A stretch of 64,000 nt of DNA from Trichuris trichiura (Eukaryota; Nematoda; Enoplea; Trichinellida; Trichuridae), in NCBI GenBank assembly GCA_037903355.1, contig JBAJFE010000005.1, positions 3,224,001 through 3,288,000 on the forward strand, written 5' to 3'. Shown piece after piece: positions 1 through 17,871 of the stretch; the first letter of the stretch is position 1; each line of letters starts with the position of its first letter. Below the pieces are notes generated by a model. That model saw only the letters and a list, made by a program, of their open reading frames with translations, had not been told where the DNA came from and did not search any database. Position numbers and translations under genes: made by a program.

Positions 1-101
1 CGAGTATTGTGTGCAGCCAACGTATTCATGTTTTTTCTAACCGACTGCCGGCGTAGGATAACTTTTGTAAAAAAGATTTACCTACCTTTGTTCTTCTTCA
101 G

Positions 102-1970
<1,869 letters not shown>

Positions 1971-2249
1971 AAAAAAAGTCTCATGCGAGAAGTAAACTGA
2001 AACGAAAGAAAGAAAGAAAAAGAAAAACAATCCGATTCGCATTTTATTAATTGATTCCTAAGAATAAGTCGAACGATTTCCCGCCAAACAAAACGCTCCT
2101 TAGAAATTCGAACATTTGTGCATGCAAAGGACAACCTGCGCAGCATATAATTTTTGTAGGCAGTTTAAACTCAAAAGTTTTACCTGCGTTCTCTTCTTTG
2201 TTTATCGTAATGCGCGGAGAGCCAAGCGAAGCAAAGTTGGCTAGCAACG

Positions 2250-2994
2250 ATGTTGAAGCGAGAGTTGGACAAACGAAAGCAGTTGGAATCATCGATATCA
2301 GTGAACGTGCAAGGTTCCAGCGAGGGAAGCGCCGAATCGCCAAAAGACACTGGAAATAGTCCAAACAAGTTCGTATGCGGACAAAAAACTGGCCAAACAA
2401 TTGGTCGTATTCGAACAGTCAAACTTGAGGAGGAGGAGGAACCCCGCTACAGTCCAAACGTAAAAAACAGACAGTTGGAAAAGTACGGTATTGAATTCTG
2501 CGCCAAAAATTTGTCAAAACGAAAATTGGACAGCGCAAGTCCCCCGCCAAACTGTTTCGGTATTATTTCGCACGCCGGAGAAGGCAAATGGAAAAGCATT
2601 TGCCTTAAAACAATCATGCTTTCCATATTGGCTACATTCGTTGGATGGTTCGTCTTTGCCACCTACTTTTACGTTACGCATCGAAATCACAGGTGCCCAT
2701 GATTATCATTACGTCACATTTCGCCTGTACGATTCGTCGGAATTGCGCTTGTCTTATCAACGAATCATGAGACGGTGGTTCGTCGCCAACTTTGGCACTT
2801 TCAGCTATTTGCATATTTGGAGCAAAAGATGGCAATGCTCAAAAATAGCAGCTGGAAGCTACCCGCCATCTTGTCAAAGTAAAATCGTCATAAATCGATA
2901 CCTCTCAACTTTACGCGTCAAATTTTTGTCGCCACTCATCGATCGGATCGATAGGAAAGAAAAAATCACAATAATAGCGCGGGTTAGTTTTTAA
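2250..2994 (+). CDS. putative single-pass membrane protein, unknown family
   Basis: An ATG at 2250 opens a frame to a GT donor after 2692, which joins in phase to an acceptor before 2805 and runs to a stop at 2992-2994 (about 210 residues). The first ~120 residues are charged, with an acidic run EEEEEP and Ser/Pro patches. A hydrophobic segment (LSILATFVGWFVFATYF) follows at about 129-146, then a basic C-terminus with two Cys. This suggests a type II or tail-exposed membrane protein. I recogn no family. It lies 280 nt after AHCYL on the same strand. The C-terminal exon is the weaker half of the model; without the splice the frame stops at 2702. Confidence 0.42.
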
Positions 2995-3344
2995 TAAAAG
3001 CTAAGCAACGGCGACGCTTTTAAATGGCTTAATACGCCGCCGTCACTTTATCTCATTTGCATATTAAGGGTACGCCAAAACGGTAAGATTTGCAAAAAAG
3101 TAAATTTATTTCCCTTTCTTCCAGCTTCAAGACGATTGCTATGTCGTAATTCAATGTATGCTTACATATCAGCCTGAGGGGAGCATCTTTTTTCAATACG
3201 TAATAAAGCGAATTTAAAGATTCTATACTTTAGCCAATGGTAAAATATTACTAATAAAAAGTAGACCAGATTACTCATATCTCAAATTGTAAGGATACGT
3301 GAGCAACAAGTGACGTCACATACGATGACGTAGAAACAAATATG

Positions 3345-7460
<4,116 letters not shown>

Positions 7461-8928
7461 CTTTGCGACGATACGAAGTTGAAACCTTCACGTTATCTCA
7501 CAGGCTGCTATATACGAACTTCAATCCAATAATGAAGTCACTTTCTGCGTCTGCTAACATCATTTCAAGGAGATTCTGCTGACACAGCGACGACATGCGA
7601 ATATCATTCGCAACTTGATTTTTTGACGCTTCGTCAACAACAGACAAATCCAGTAACACGCAACACGAAAAACTTATCGACTTTTTGCTAAGGTAAACAA
7701 ATGATTTCGTCTGTAATATTACACTTCTAGTCCACCGCTAACCATGAATGTATCAGACTTACCAAAAAGACTTAAGAATACCCAACGTAGAGGCAACTTC
7801 GCACAACGCTATCTAAGACAACATATGCCATATCTTATGGCATGAATGGTCGGATCGTTTAAGAGGAAACTTGTCGTCAGTACGACCATGCAAGTTCATT
7901 TACTGATTGGTGGTGAGTAGTAGGAATTCAGCGATCTGAAATAAAAGACTCTCATCGATTTGGTTAAAACTTATAGGACTATCCAAAACAATCGGATGAA
8001 TAATCTAAGTTTGCCCAAACAATGAACCTTGGCAACATGTTGACAAGGAAAAGTGAAACGGGAATACATTAAGGCTTTTTTATGACATTCCCGAACTGAT
8101 AAAGATAATAACGACCTTGAAATTATGCACCTAAGCGCTTCCCACTTTTGAAAAACGAATATACAAATCACAGTCTGTATTCCCAGCATAAATATAATGC
8201 TTAAAATATTTATTTACATTTCGGTATTGAGAATAACCTGCTTTTCTTTCTCAGCTTAATAATTTCGCTACAAAGCTCCGACTTGTCAACAGCGGCAGTA
8301 AGACGCAGACATGCGTCGGGCGAAAACACAAACAACATTACTAATACATGTGTTCACACAGTAAGAAACCATAAATGGGAAACAATCTCATTTAAGGGCA
8401 AAGACCGCCGACAAACGATGCCCTCGCTCAAGCAGTCAGCGATATAAACATGCAATGCAGTAAATGCTTTGCGAGTAGGCTTTCTCGACTTTCAGAGCTG
8501 ATTTGTCGAAAACTGGTAAATTAACAGTACCTAGCACGCATTAACACGAAACCTAACTGGCCCCGTAAAATAAGGATGCAAGTTTACTGATAGCAGCATA
8601 ACTTATCAGCACTTACCCGTGGGAAAAATTTCTATAAGCAAACTACACACCTTCAAGAACAAAGTCCAACAAGAAAACAAGCTCGACGCGAAACACCAAA
8701 CCAACAGTAAAAATACAACGTCTACAACAAAACGGTACCTGCCAATCAAAAAGTCTATCGTACCCTCTATACATATGCTAAAGTTGGCGCTTTAATGATT
8801 CGCACGGAAACGAAATTGACAACAAGAAATTGTTCCGTTAATATTCATTGTCCGTTTGTTTATAGCAAAACTGAGCATTGTTCAGCAGCGATAAACTTAG
8901 CGAAAACGTTATCTGTTGAATCGTTACA
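7461..8928. other. intergenic stretch between GDH and TIM17
   Basis: Divergent intergenic region between GDH (-) and TIM17 (+). Open frames here are short and resemble nothing I know. It probably holds both promoters; I see no clear core motif. Confidence 0.6.
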
Positions 8929-9755
8929 ATGGAAGAATATACGAGAGAACCTTGGTAACTTTGAAGCTTTTATTTTTCTTTTCGCTTAAATAAAATGAAA
9001 TGTTATTAGTCCTTGGAGAATTGTGGACGACTGCGGAGGTGCTTTTTCTATGGGTGCCGTTGGCGGGGGCATCTTTCACGGCTTTCGAGGAATGCGTACA
9101 GCGCCAGCCGTAAGAAAAGGCCTAAACTTTCATCGCCTACTTCACTAGCAATCGTTGCAGGGTCTCACCAAACGCCTTATAGGTGGATTCAGCTCCTTGA
9201 GGGAAAGGGCGCCCATCGTTGGAGGTAAAGAGTTAGACTTGATGACTCTCATTAATTTAAACGTAACGTTCAGGACAGTTCGCTGTTTGGGGCGGTGTTT
9301 TCAGCGCAGTTGACTGCACTTTAGCGCATGTGCGCCGAAAGGAAGATCCTTGGAATTCTATTATCAGCGGAGCAATGACAGGAGCGCTGGTCACTATGCG
9401 AAACGGTGTTGGTACGATGATCGGTTCGGCTATAATGGGTTCGTAAGCTGAATTAGTTTTAAAACGTTTAAAATTTTATTTTTTTAAGGTGGAGTAATAT
9501 TAGCGATGATCGAAGGAGTCGGAATCTTTATTACACGTTTTACTGCCGATCAATTCAGACCCGGTAAAAACTCGTCCCATACTAACCTGACTATCATTAA
9601 CTTACGATTTCTCTTTTTCAGTTAATCCATCAACTATAGACCCAAACACAATAACACAACCGGCACCTTCGACAGATCGCGAATCTTCTTCTTCTTCTTT
9701 TCCTTTATTCTCCGGTTTCGGTTTAGATACTCTTCCGTTTGGTAGACCCGCATAA
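8929..9755 (+). CDS. TIMM17: mitochondrial inner-membrane translocase subunit TIM17
   Basis: Six exons join in phase: 8929-8954, 9010-9109, 9161-9224, 9274-9438, 9489-9563, 9622-9755, giving 187 residues. The start is [20 protein letters not shown], the diagnostic TIM17 N-terminus. Four membrane segments follow with [49 protein letters not shown] and [16 protein letters not shown]17 is a channel-lining subunit of the TIM23 complex that imports presequence proteins. The last exon is a Pro/Ser-rich tail ending [13 protein letters not shown]; such tails vary among species. Introns are 49-58 nt. Confidence 0.96.
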
Positions 9756-10229
9756 TCCCCGAGAATTTGTGCGAATGAATGAATTTTCGCGTACTTTAAT
9801 TGAATACAGCGAAAATGGCCACCATTATCACTTTTCAAAATGTCGAGCGTTAGCTTAAGTTATAACTCAACTTTTTTTTAATTTTTACCGTCGAATAAGC
9901 GCTCAGATCGGGGGATAATTTCTTGTGCAAAACACTTTTTTGAAGGATATTTTTCCAAGAAACTCAGCCTTACGTCCGACTAAATTGAACCCACTGTTTC
10001 CGCGAAGTCAAATGTTTGTAGGCTGAGTTTTTAAACTCTAAAGTAGTGATGGGTGCACAGAACTGATAAAATTAAAAGTAACACTTCGCTACGTAATCAA
10101 CTTTCCATTGTACGACTTCAATGAAAATATGGGCCCTTTTAAAAATTATTCCATACTGTAGGCGATGGAGCAGTTACTGTAGTATCAGAGTTTATGTTCT
10201 CCGTTGCAAGCAAAGCGTTATTTTAGTCA

Positions 10230-12930
10230 TTACGACTTTGCTTGAATTGATTGTTAACCTTTTCAACCATCTTACGCAATTGTAGTTTTCGAAATTTATC
10301 AATAATTCGCCATCTACGCTTCGTGATTAATGATCACTCTAGTACGCTTTTAACGGCGTCGTTAAGACGATATATTTATCTTGGAACGAAATTTACGATC
10401 AAAACGACAAAGATTTACAGCGTAAAATTTCTAAAAACTCAAGTTGCCGTGACAGTAATTAACTATAATCAAGTTGTTGACTTGATTATAGTTGATGATC
10501 AATGTCCATTCTAATGTCGTTACAACGATCTATTTGTCTTCGAACAAAATTCATGAACAATCGCAATAGCAACGGTGGATTTTAATTGAAAATTTAAATA
10601 ATCGTTACAGTTATTATTTATAATCAAGTTGTCGACTTCGTAATCAATGATCATTCTAATGTTGATACAACGGCATATTTATCGCCGAACAAAATTCAAG
10701 ACCAATCGCAACAGCAAGGGTTGATTTAGTTTAAAAATTTAAAACACTGTTACAGTAATTAACTCTAATCAAGATGTTTCAAATTCTTTCCTCCTGCTTT
10801 TCACGGACGTTAACTTGTTTAAATTCGGGGAACACCGCGCAGTCAACTTTGCGTGTAGTTACAATCTGCAATTTTAACATTAGCTCTGCTTTGTCGCAGC
10901 TCGTCCATATTCACTTTTAAATAAGCAATGTTTGTTCGCGTACACAGAGTGGAACAGTTGACGAGTTGTATTTTACAGCCTACGCAAATGTAGTTCTTTA
11001 AATTTATGAATAAGCCGCAACCTGCGCTTCGTGATTAATGTTCATTCTAGTATGTTTTATAGCCTCGCTAAAAAGATATTTTTATCTTCGAACAGAACTT
11101 ACGGTCAAAACAAAAAAGACGGACAATGTTGAGTTTTTAAAAATTCAAACAGCTGTGACAGTAATTAACTATAGTAAAGTTGTTGACTTCGTGATCAATG
11201 TCCATTTTGGCATTGTTACAACGACGTATTTATCTTCGAACAGAATTTACGACTAATCGCGATAGCAGGAATAGATTTTATTTTAAAATTTGAATCATCA
11301 TTACAGTAATTAACTATAATCAAGATTTTTCAAATTTCACCCGCTTGCTTTTCACGTACGTTAAGTTCCTTACTTTCGGGAACCGTCCGCATAGTCAGCT
11401 TTGCGTGTAGTTACGATCTGCAATTTTAACATTAGCTCTGCTTTGTCGCTGCTCATCCATATTCACTTTAAAATGAACAGTGTTTGTTCCCGTACACAGA
11501 CTGGAGCAGTTGACGAGCTGTATTTTACAGCCTACGCAAATATAGTTCTCTAAATTTATGAATAAACCGCTATCTACGCTTCGTGATTAATGTTCATTCT
11601 AGTATGTTTTTATACAGCCTCGCTAAAACGGTATATTTATCTTCGAACAAAACTTACGGTCAAAACGGCAAAGATTGACAGCTTTGAGTTTTTAAAAATT
11701 CAAATTGCCATGACAGTAATTAACTATCATCAAGTTGTTGACTTCATGATCAATGTCCATTCTAATGTCGTTACAACGATCTGTTTGCCTTCGAACAACA
11801 TTCACGATCAATCGCACTCGCATGGGCTGGTTTTAATTGAAAATTTAAATAATCGTTACAGTAATTAACTATAATCAAGTTGTTGACTTCGTGATCAATG
11901 TTAATTCCAATGCTGATACAACGGCATATTTATCGTCGAACAAAATTCAAGACCAATCGCAATAGCAAGGGTGGATTTTAACTGAAAATTTAAATAATCG
12001 TTACAGTTATTATTTATAATCAAGTTGTTGACTTCGTAATCAATGATCATTCTAATGTTGATACAACGGCATATTTATCGCCGAACAAAATTCAAGACCA
12101 ATCGCAACAGCAAGGATTGATTTAGTTTAAAAATTTAAAACACTGTTACAGTAATTAACTATAATCAAGATGTTTCAAATTCTTTCCTCCTGCTTTTCAC
12201 GTACGTTAACTTGTTTACATTCGGGAAACACCGCGCAGTCAACTTTGGGTGTAGTTACAATCTGCAATTTTAGCATTAGCTCTGCTTTGTCGCTGTTTGT
12301 CCATACTCACTTTTAAGTAAGCAATGTTTGTTCACGTACACAGACTGGAACAGTTGACGAGTTGTGTTTTACAGCCTACGCAAATGTAGTTCTCTAAATT
12401 TATGAATAAGCCGTCATCTACGCTTCGTGATTAATGTTCATTCTAGTATGTTTTTACAACCTCGCTAAAACGGTATATTTATCTTCGAACAAAATTTACG
12501 GTCAAAACAAAAAAGGCAGACAACGTTGAGTTTTTAAAAATTCAAATTGTTATAACAGTAATTAACTATAATCAAGTTGTTGACTTCATGATCAATGTCC
12601 ATTCTAATGTCGTTACAACGATCTATTTGCCTTCGAACAGCATTCACGATCAATCGCACTCGCAAGGGTTGGTTTTAATTGAAAATTTAAATAATCGCTA
12701 CAGTAATTAACTGTAATCAAGATTTTTCAAATTTTACCCGCTTGCTTTTCACGTACGTTAGGCTGTTTACATTCGGAAAACGTCTGCGTAGTCAACTTTG
12801 CGTGTGGTAAAAATCTGTAACTTTCGCATTAGCTCTGCTTTGTCGCTGCTCGTTCATATTCGGTTTTGAATGAGCAATGTTTGTTCACGATAAGACCGGA
12901 AAGCTTGACGAGTTGTATGTTGCAAAAGTC
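10230..12930. repeat. higher-order tandem repeat (about 147-nt subunits)
   Basis: The motif cagtaattaactataatcaa recurs near 10450, 10605, 10755, 11158, 11305, 11714, 11860, 12004, 12149, 12556 and 12703, mostly about 147 nt apart. A longer block (Cys-less AT-rich, with a gcttttcacgtacgtta segment) closes each higher-order unit near 10776, 11326, 12170 and 12724. Unit lengths are therefore about 550, 844 and 554 nt, and the longer one equals a short one plus two subunits. Short open frames repeated here are by-products of the repetition. Confidence 0.92.
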
Positions 12931-13363
12931 ATTTTTAGACTTCTATAAAATCTTTGCTTTTTAACTATTGTATCACTGCCAGATGATTGGCAGTGTTCTG
13001 GTTGGAAAAGTGCAAGTTTACTACTTGTCCGACTGGAAGGTGACAACGGGAGTAACGCAAACACTCATTGCCATAAACAAGTAACCGACAAACAGTACCT
13101 GCTCGATTGAACGATTCTGTCGTCGTCCACTAGTACGTAATTTGCGTTCGGTCGGAAAACTAGACTTGCTCATTGCTCATTGTCATATGACGAGGCAACG
13201 ACGACTAACGATGACGCATTGCAACGGCGACCAGTAGTGCGTATTGCTTGCCATTGCACAGCAGACGGTGATATTCCACTGGCTGCTGCTTCTGCTGCTG
13301 TTGCAGTTCTCTCTCTCTCATCTGCCTTCAATCCATAAGTGCTTCAGCCGGCTTATAGTCTCC

Positions 13364-13996
13364 ATGGCTGAAGTGCAACTTCGTGTCGACTACTGTTTTT
13401 CTGTTCAAGGATTGCTAAAATGGTGTCAAATTGTACGCCTTTTTCTTTTGTTTTCACTTTGCGCACGAAAACATTTTGCAGGTATTCTCTGCCATTATTT
13501 TGGGGCTGCTTCTATGGGATAGCCTCCGCCGCGGCTACTATACCATGACATATTTGCACGAAGGGGAAGACTACACCGTATTTGTAGCATCATTTGCCAT
13601 CGCCGTCATCTTTCTCATGATGGTGCTATTCTTTTTGAACTGCCACAATGGACCACTGTTGGCATGCCGATGCAGTTCTTCGGTAACGTTTTCTCCTCAT
13701 CCCTTATGGTCTCCATCTTATAATGATGACTTGTAGGCTCTGGTTGTGTACTTCATACTTATGCTAATGTGGGTGGCCGCCGCGTCGGTGGAAGTATGGG
13801 TTGCTTGGAGATACCGCCGGTGGTTTGGATTTGAACATGAGCTTTTCGGACGACGCGCTGCAGCAGCGGTAAGTTGCATTGGTCATTTACTGCAATTTTT
13901 TTTGAACGAACGAAAATGCGTTTCTAGGCATTCAGCTTTGCCAACGTGCTTGTCAATGGTTTCAGTATATACTACGGCAAATACAATGGCCCTTAA
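13364..13996 (+). CDS. MARVEL-domain four-pass membrane protein
   Basis: Four exons join in phase: 13364-13432, 13482-13682, 13737-13868, 13928-13996, giving 156 residues. Four hydrophobic segments are present: VFSAIILGLLLW, FVASFAIAVIFLMMVLFF, LVVYFILMLMWVAAASVEVWV and the Ala-rich last one. A short basic loop AWRYRRWF lies between segments 3 and 4. Size and topology match MARVEL proteins of the CKLF-like/MAL type, which act in vesicle trafficking and membrane apposition. An in-frame upstream Met at 13244 would add a 40-residue hydrophobic leader; I prefer 13364 because it gives a normal cytoplasmic N-terminus. Confidence 0.75.
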
Positions 13997-14126
13997 GCGA
14001 AGGTTCTTTGCTTGAATTGTAGTTTTGTAGATTGACCGACGTTTGCGCTACTTGTGTCTCGCTTACTGTTACAGCAACCGATGCAATAATACTTGTGAAT
14101 TCTAATAAACTACCAATCAATAGAAG

Positions 14127-17100
14127 TTAGGCGAAAAAGTCCGAATCACTATCGTCCTTCAAAGCGAAGATGTCTTCCGGAGAGGCTTCTATTTTCTGCT
14201 TAGCCCCAAACTTATCGGGAAACAGCTTTGCCATGAAGTCATCCCTGCAAAAGTATCTTATCAGCAACATATGCCGCTGGTTAGCGTAGGCTGAACGCTT
14301 TTCGAAAAGAACTCGCAGTGACACATGGTTTCAACGTCGACACCAATCGCTGACGACGATAAAACTGCCATCCGTTAACAGGACGCAACATGCGGCATCA
14401 ATTGCTATATTCATTAAGCCGAAATGAGCACATTTTTAACCTATAGTCTTTTGAGCATAGCAACGCTATAGCGTTCGCGCTAACGGATCGCCTCCCACCT
14501 GTTACGAGACTACATTCATCGCGTGAAGGAAAGGTGACTGAAAAGCGGGTCATTAGCCAAGAGCTCAAACAGGTAAATAAAATAGACAAAAGCTAATAGT
14601 CAAAAATGGGCACCATTTCTGCCGCTTTGCGGCCAACATTGAGGTTGCGCGAGTAGTGAACCGAAAAGTTGTAGCATGCAAAACTGGAAACGTTAACGGA
14701 AATAGTGGCCAACCAGCAAAATGACAATGAAAAAGAGCATTTAGGCGCGGGCAATCGAAAACAACTTACTGCTTCACGTCGGTAGGATTTTGCCGCGCAA
14801 CGGCTTGCAGTAAGTTCGGGGAAGACAGTTTTGGTAAAGAACTTGACGCTTCAGAGATCTTATCGGGTGAGCCGCCTCCGCCGCTATGGATTGAGCTGAA
14901 AAGCAAGATCACAACACAGCGATTTGCAACATAAGACAGGAAGTAAGAAAAATGGAAAGACGAATTACTGTAATTTCATGTGTATGTATTATTAAAAAGA
15001 TTAAACAGTTGAGCAGGGAAGCCTGCAAATGGAAATTTAAGACTTAATGCAGTTACTACGTGTCGCCAAGGATAAGATCTTTCAATTACTTTCTTATCTG
15101 GCAAGCAGGGCAAAGGCTTTTTTAAATTAAACTTAAAAGAATATTAAATTAGTGTCAGCGCACAGGATGCGCTTTGCGTGCGCTCTTTGGTACTTGACAG
15201 ATGCAAAACGATTAGACAGTACGTTAGAAAAGCTCGAAAGCGCGGAAAAGATCGCGTTAAAAAAGAAAGAAATAATGCTAAAGTCAAATACTTGCCTATA
15301 TTTCACGTCAGAAGTCGTTTTTTTCGGTTGATTGAAACAATGAGCTACAGTAATTTGAAATTTCGCATATCATCCTGCGAACTATTAAGGCAAAAGTTCA
15401 AAACTCAATGACTAACTGCTATTGATGCATTCTGGCAACTTTTCTTTTTAGTTTCTAAGTTTATCGAATTGATATGAAAGCTTTTGGAGCTCTGGGAAAG
15501 CAATTTTAAGTTTTGAAAACTTATTATTTTTCTTTAATATATTACCCAGAAATACAAGCGAAAAATTGTTTTTACTAACAAATCACAGATGGGAACAGTA
15601 ATTTTCTGTTATTTATTTTTTCTTACCGCTGAAATCGCGCATAATTTACCAAACTTTCAAAACTGTGAATAATTAAGAGTCATTGCATATATTGCGCAGT
15701 TGTCAGATTTTTAGTCTCGGAGGAAAATAAGTCGCAGTTTTCTTTCTTTTTTCAAACAATTGCACTGTCTGGCAAGAATAACTTCTGCTTGACGTCACTG
15801 CAATCGTTAAGAAAAATGTTTTTTGATCATTTGCGTGAGACTAACGCTTTAAACCATCAGCTTAAGGCCGTCTTAAGTGCTCATGTCATTGCTTCTTTGC
15901 ACGAACGTGGAGAAGTTTGTGCTTTTGAAATAGTTCAGTTTTTTTATCGTCAATTCCTCTTATAGCGCCTTGTGAAATTATTAACGGATCATTACGCGAA
16001 GCTGTTACGCTCCTTAAACTTTCCACCTTAAGTTGCGATGGTTTGTCAAAAGCTGACCATACTTATAGGCAAGTTGCGCATCTACAGTAAACTGCAGCCT
16101 GAAACAGAAAAAAATTATCCAAAAAGGCAGCTAATCGTTCTTTATAATTCAGAACGAGCTTATTACGTCTAGCTGTACGAGTTAAATAAATCGTTATTAA
16201 GCCTTAACAACAAATCACGCGTAAAAATAAAACAAAGCTAAAACCTTTCTTAATATTATCCTTGTAAGATATAAATTATGCTTTTACACAGCTAATATAG
16301 TCTAGCTCTATTCAAATTTCCTTCCTTTTTAGCAAAAGTCTGCATTTTGCTTTGTACTTGCAAATAAGATAAGTGTACGGTATTAGTTTTTGTGGCAACG
16401 TAATTCTCTCCCGGATCGTCTCGCAACGTACAGTGGTAAGTATTTTTCTTAAATGCGGCGCTGTGCTCAGTGGCTCACAACATTTTATAGTTTAAACTAT
16501 TGAGAAACGTGCGCAACTACAGAATTGAAACGTGCCCTTTTTAGCTGAACAAGTGTTGATCCTTAGTTTCAAATATTAGACAGTCAGTTGCGTTAAATTA
16601 AGACTTTTTGGTTCGATCGCGCTGAATGGCCATTCAGCGCTTTCAGAAAGAAACAACTGGTTTTTTACCTTCGCTCCTCAACGTTTGCAGATGTTGCTTC
16701 GTTGGCATGCTTGGTTTCAGGTCGTAAAGTATTGTCATCCGGTTTTCTGTATTGATCGAAAGCAAATCTGGTTGGCCTGTTGGCGCTGTTATCGCTTGAC
16801 GTAGTTTCCGCAATTTTTGCCTCCTCTTTTGCGTTATCCCGCAAAGGGGTAAAGCTATGTTGGGGTTTTGCAATAGAGGCAAAGTTAAGTTCAAGAAAAC
16901 GATCATCCTCGCTGCTGACGCTTTCGACCGTTTGCTTCTTACCGTTGTCAAGTTGGCTTGTCATTGAATCGTATGTCGGCCTGGCTAAGTCCACTTTCTT
17001 CGTTGGTGCCGCGTTGGAATGTTCCAAGTTGCCAAACTTTGCCGTAAGCTCTTGGTAGTTCCGTTTGAGTTGGTCAACATCCGCTGTCAGCTGAACTACT

Positions 17101-17486
17101 TGGCCAGGCGATCCTACCGAATTTTTCCGCGATCTTCTTCCACTTTGTTCCTTGAAAATTTTCAAATGTAATTTCAACAGTTCCACCGTATACTTGTACC
17201 TTTGCTCCGCTGGATACGGGTAATGTCCAGCGTGGATATTTTCGCTTCATCTCGGTCAGATACTCGTCCTAAGCGATCAGTGTGCTTACAAAAATGAAAA
17301 GCAAGAATTGTTGATCCAATGAGAAACCTTCCGTCGTTTGTCCTGTTGGACCATTTCTTCCGACCGTTTCATTTCATATTCGAAATCGTCGAATTCTCTA
17401 AGTAATGATGTCATGCGGTTGTGAAATTCGGCTCGAAATTCATCAATCAACGCGGAGAAGCCGTGTGCGGCGCGATCCCTCTCCAT
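14127..17486 (-). CDS. coiled-coil protein with acidic C-terminus, unknown family
   Basis: Five minus exons close in phase: 17486-17328, 17268-17200, 17150-16669, 14895-14770, 14244-14127, giving 317 residues. Residues 1-75 are highly charged and helical (DEFRAEFHNRMTSLLREFDD, then KRSEEMVQQDKRRK). A second helical stretch is QVVQLTADVDQLKRNYQELT, followed by a low-complexity Ser/Lys/Asp region and NPTDVKQDDFMAKLFPDKFG. It ends ALKDDSDSDFFA, an acidic/aromatic peptide of the sort that docks to other proteins. The family is not recognised; a trafficking or centrosome role would be a guess. The third intron is 1.77 kb, the others 49-59 nt except the last (525 nt). Confidence 0.7.
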
Positions 17487-17871
17487 CACGAAGAGCACAG
17501 TTTCGGTTGCCTTGACAACAAGTCAGTGCCAATGAACTTGCCTATGCCTACGTGCTTTGAATGCCTTTGAGGAATGACGACTAGCGCGTGTTTGCCTTAG
17601 AGCAACTGAGCGACCAGGTGTTACAACCACTGATTTGCAACAGAAAATTTTTAAAGCCGTTTCAGAGGGCAACAAAAGTTGGCTATTGCAGTTTCAAAGG
17701 ATCATGGGACGATTGAGAACGACGTTTGGCAAAAAATGACCATTCACATTGGTATGCCGGCCGTGATTTTGCGCACACATCCTCCAGATGGAGGAATGTA
17801 TACGCATATTTCGACCAAGTCATCATTCTCGCTTAGTAGCAAAGCGTCGACCACTTTGCTTGGCAAGTCGA

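Noticed and set aside
10230..12930. Possible CRISPR-like array or repeated small ORFs
   Set aside because: The whole unit repeats without unique spacers, and the genome is eukaryotic with introns; it is a tandem satellite. The small frames repeat with it.
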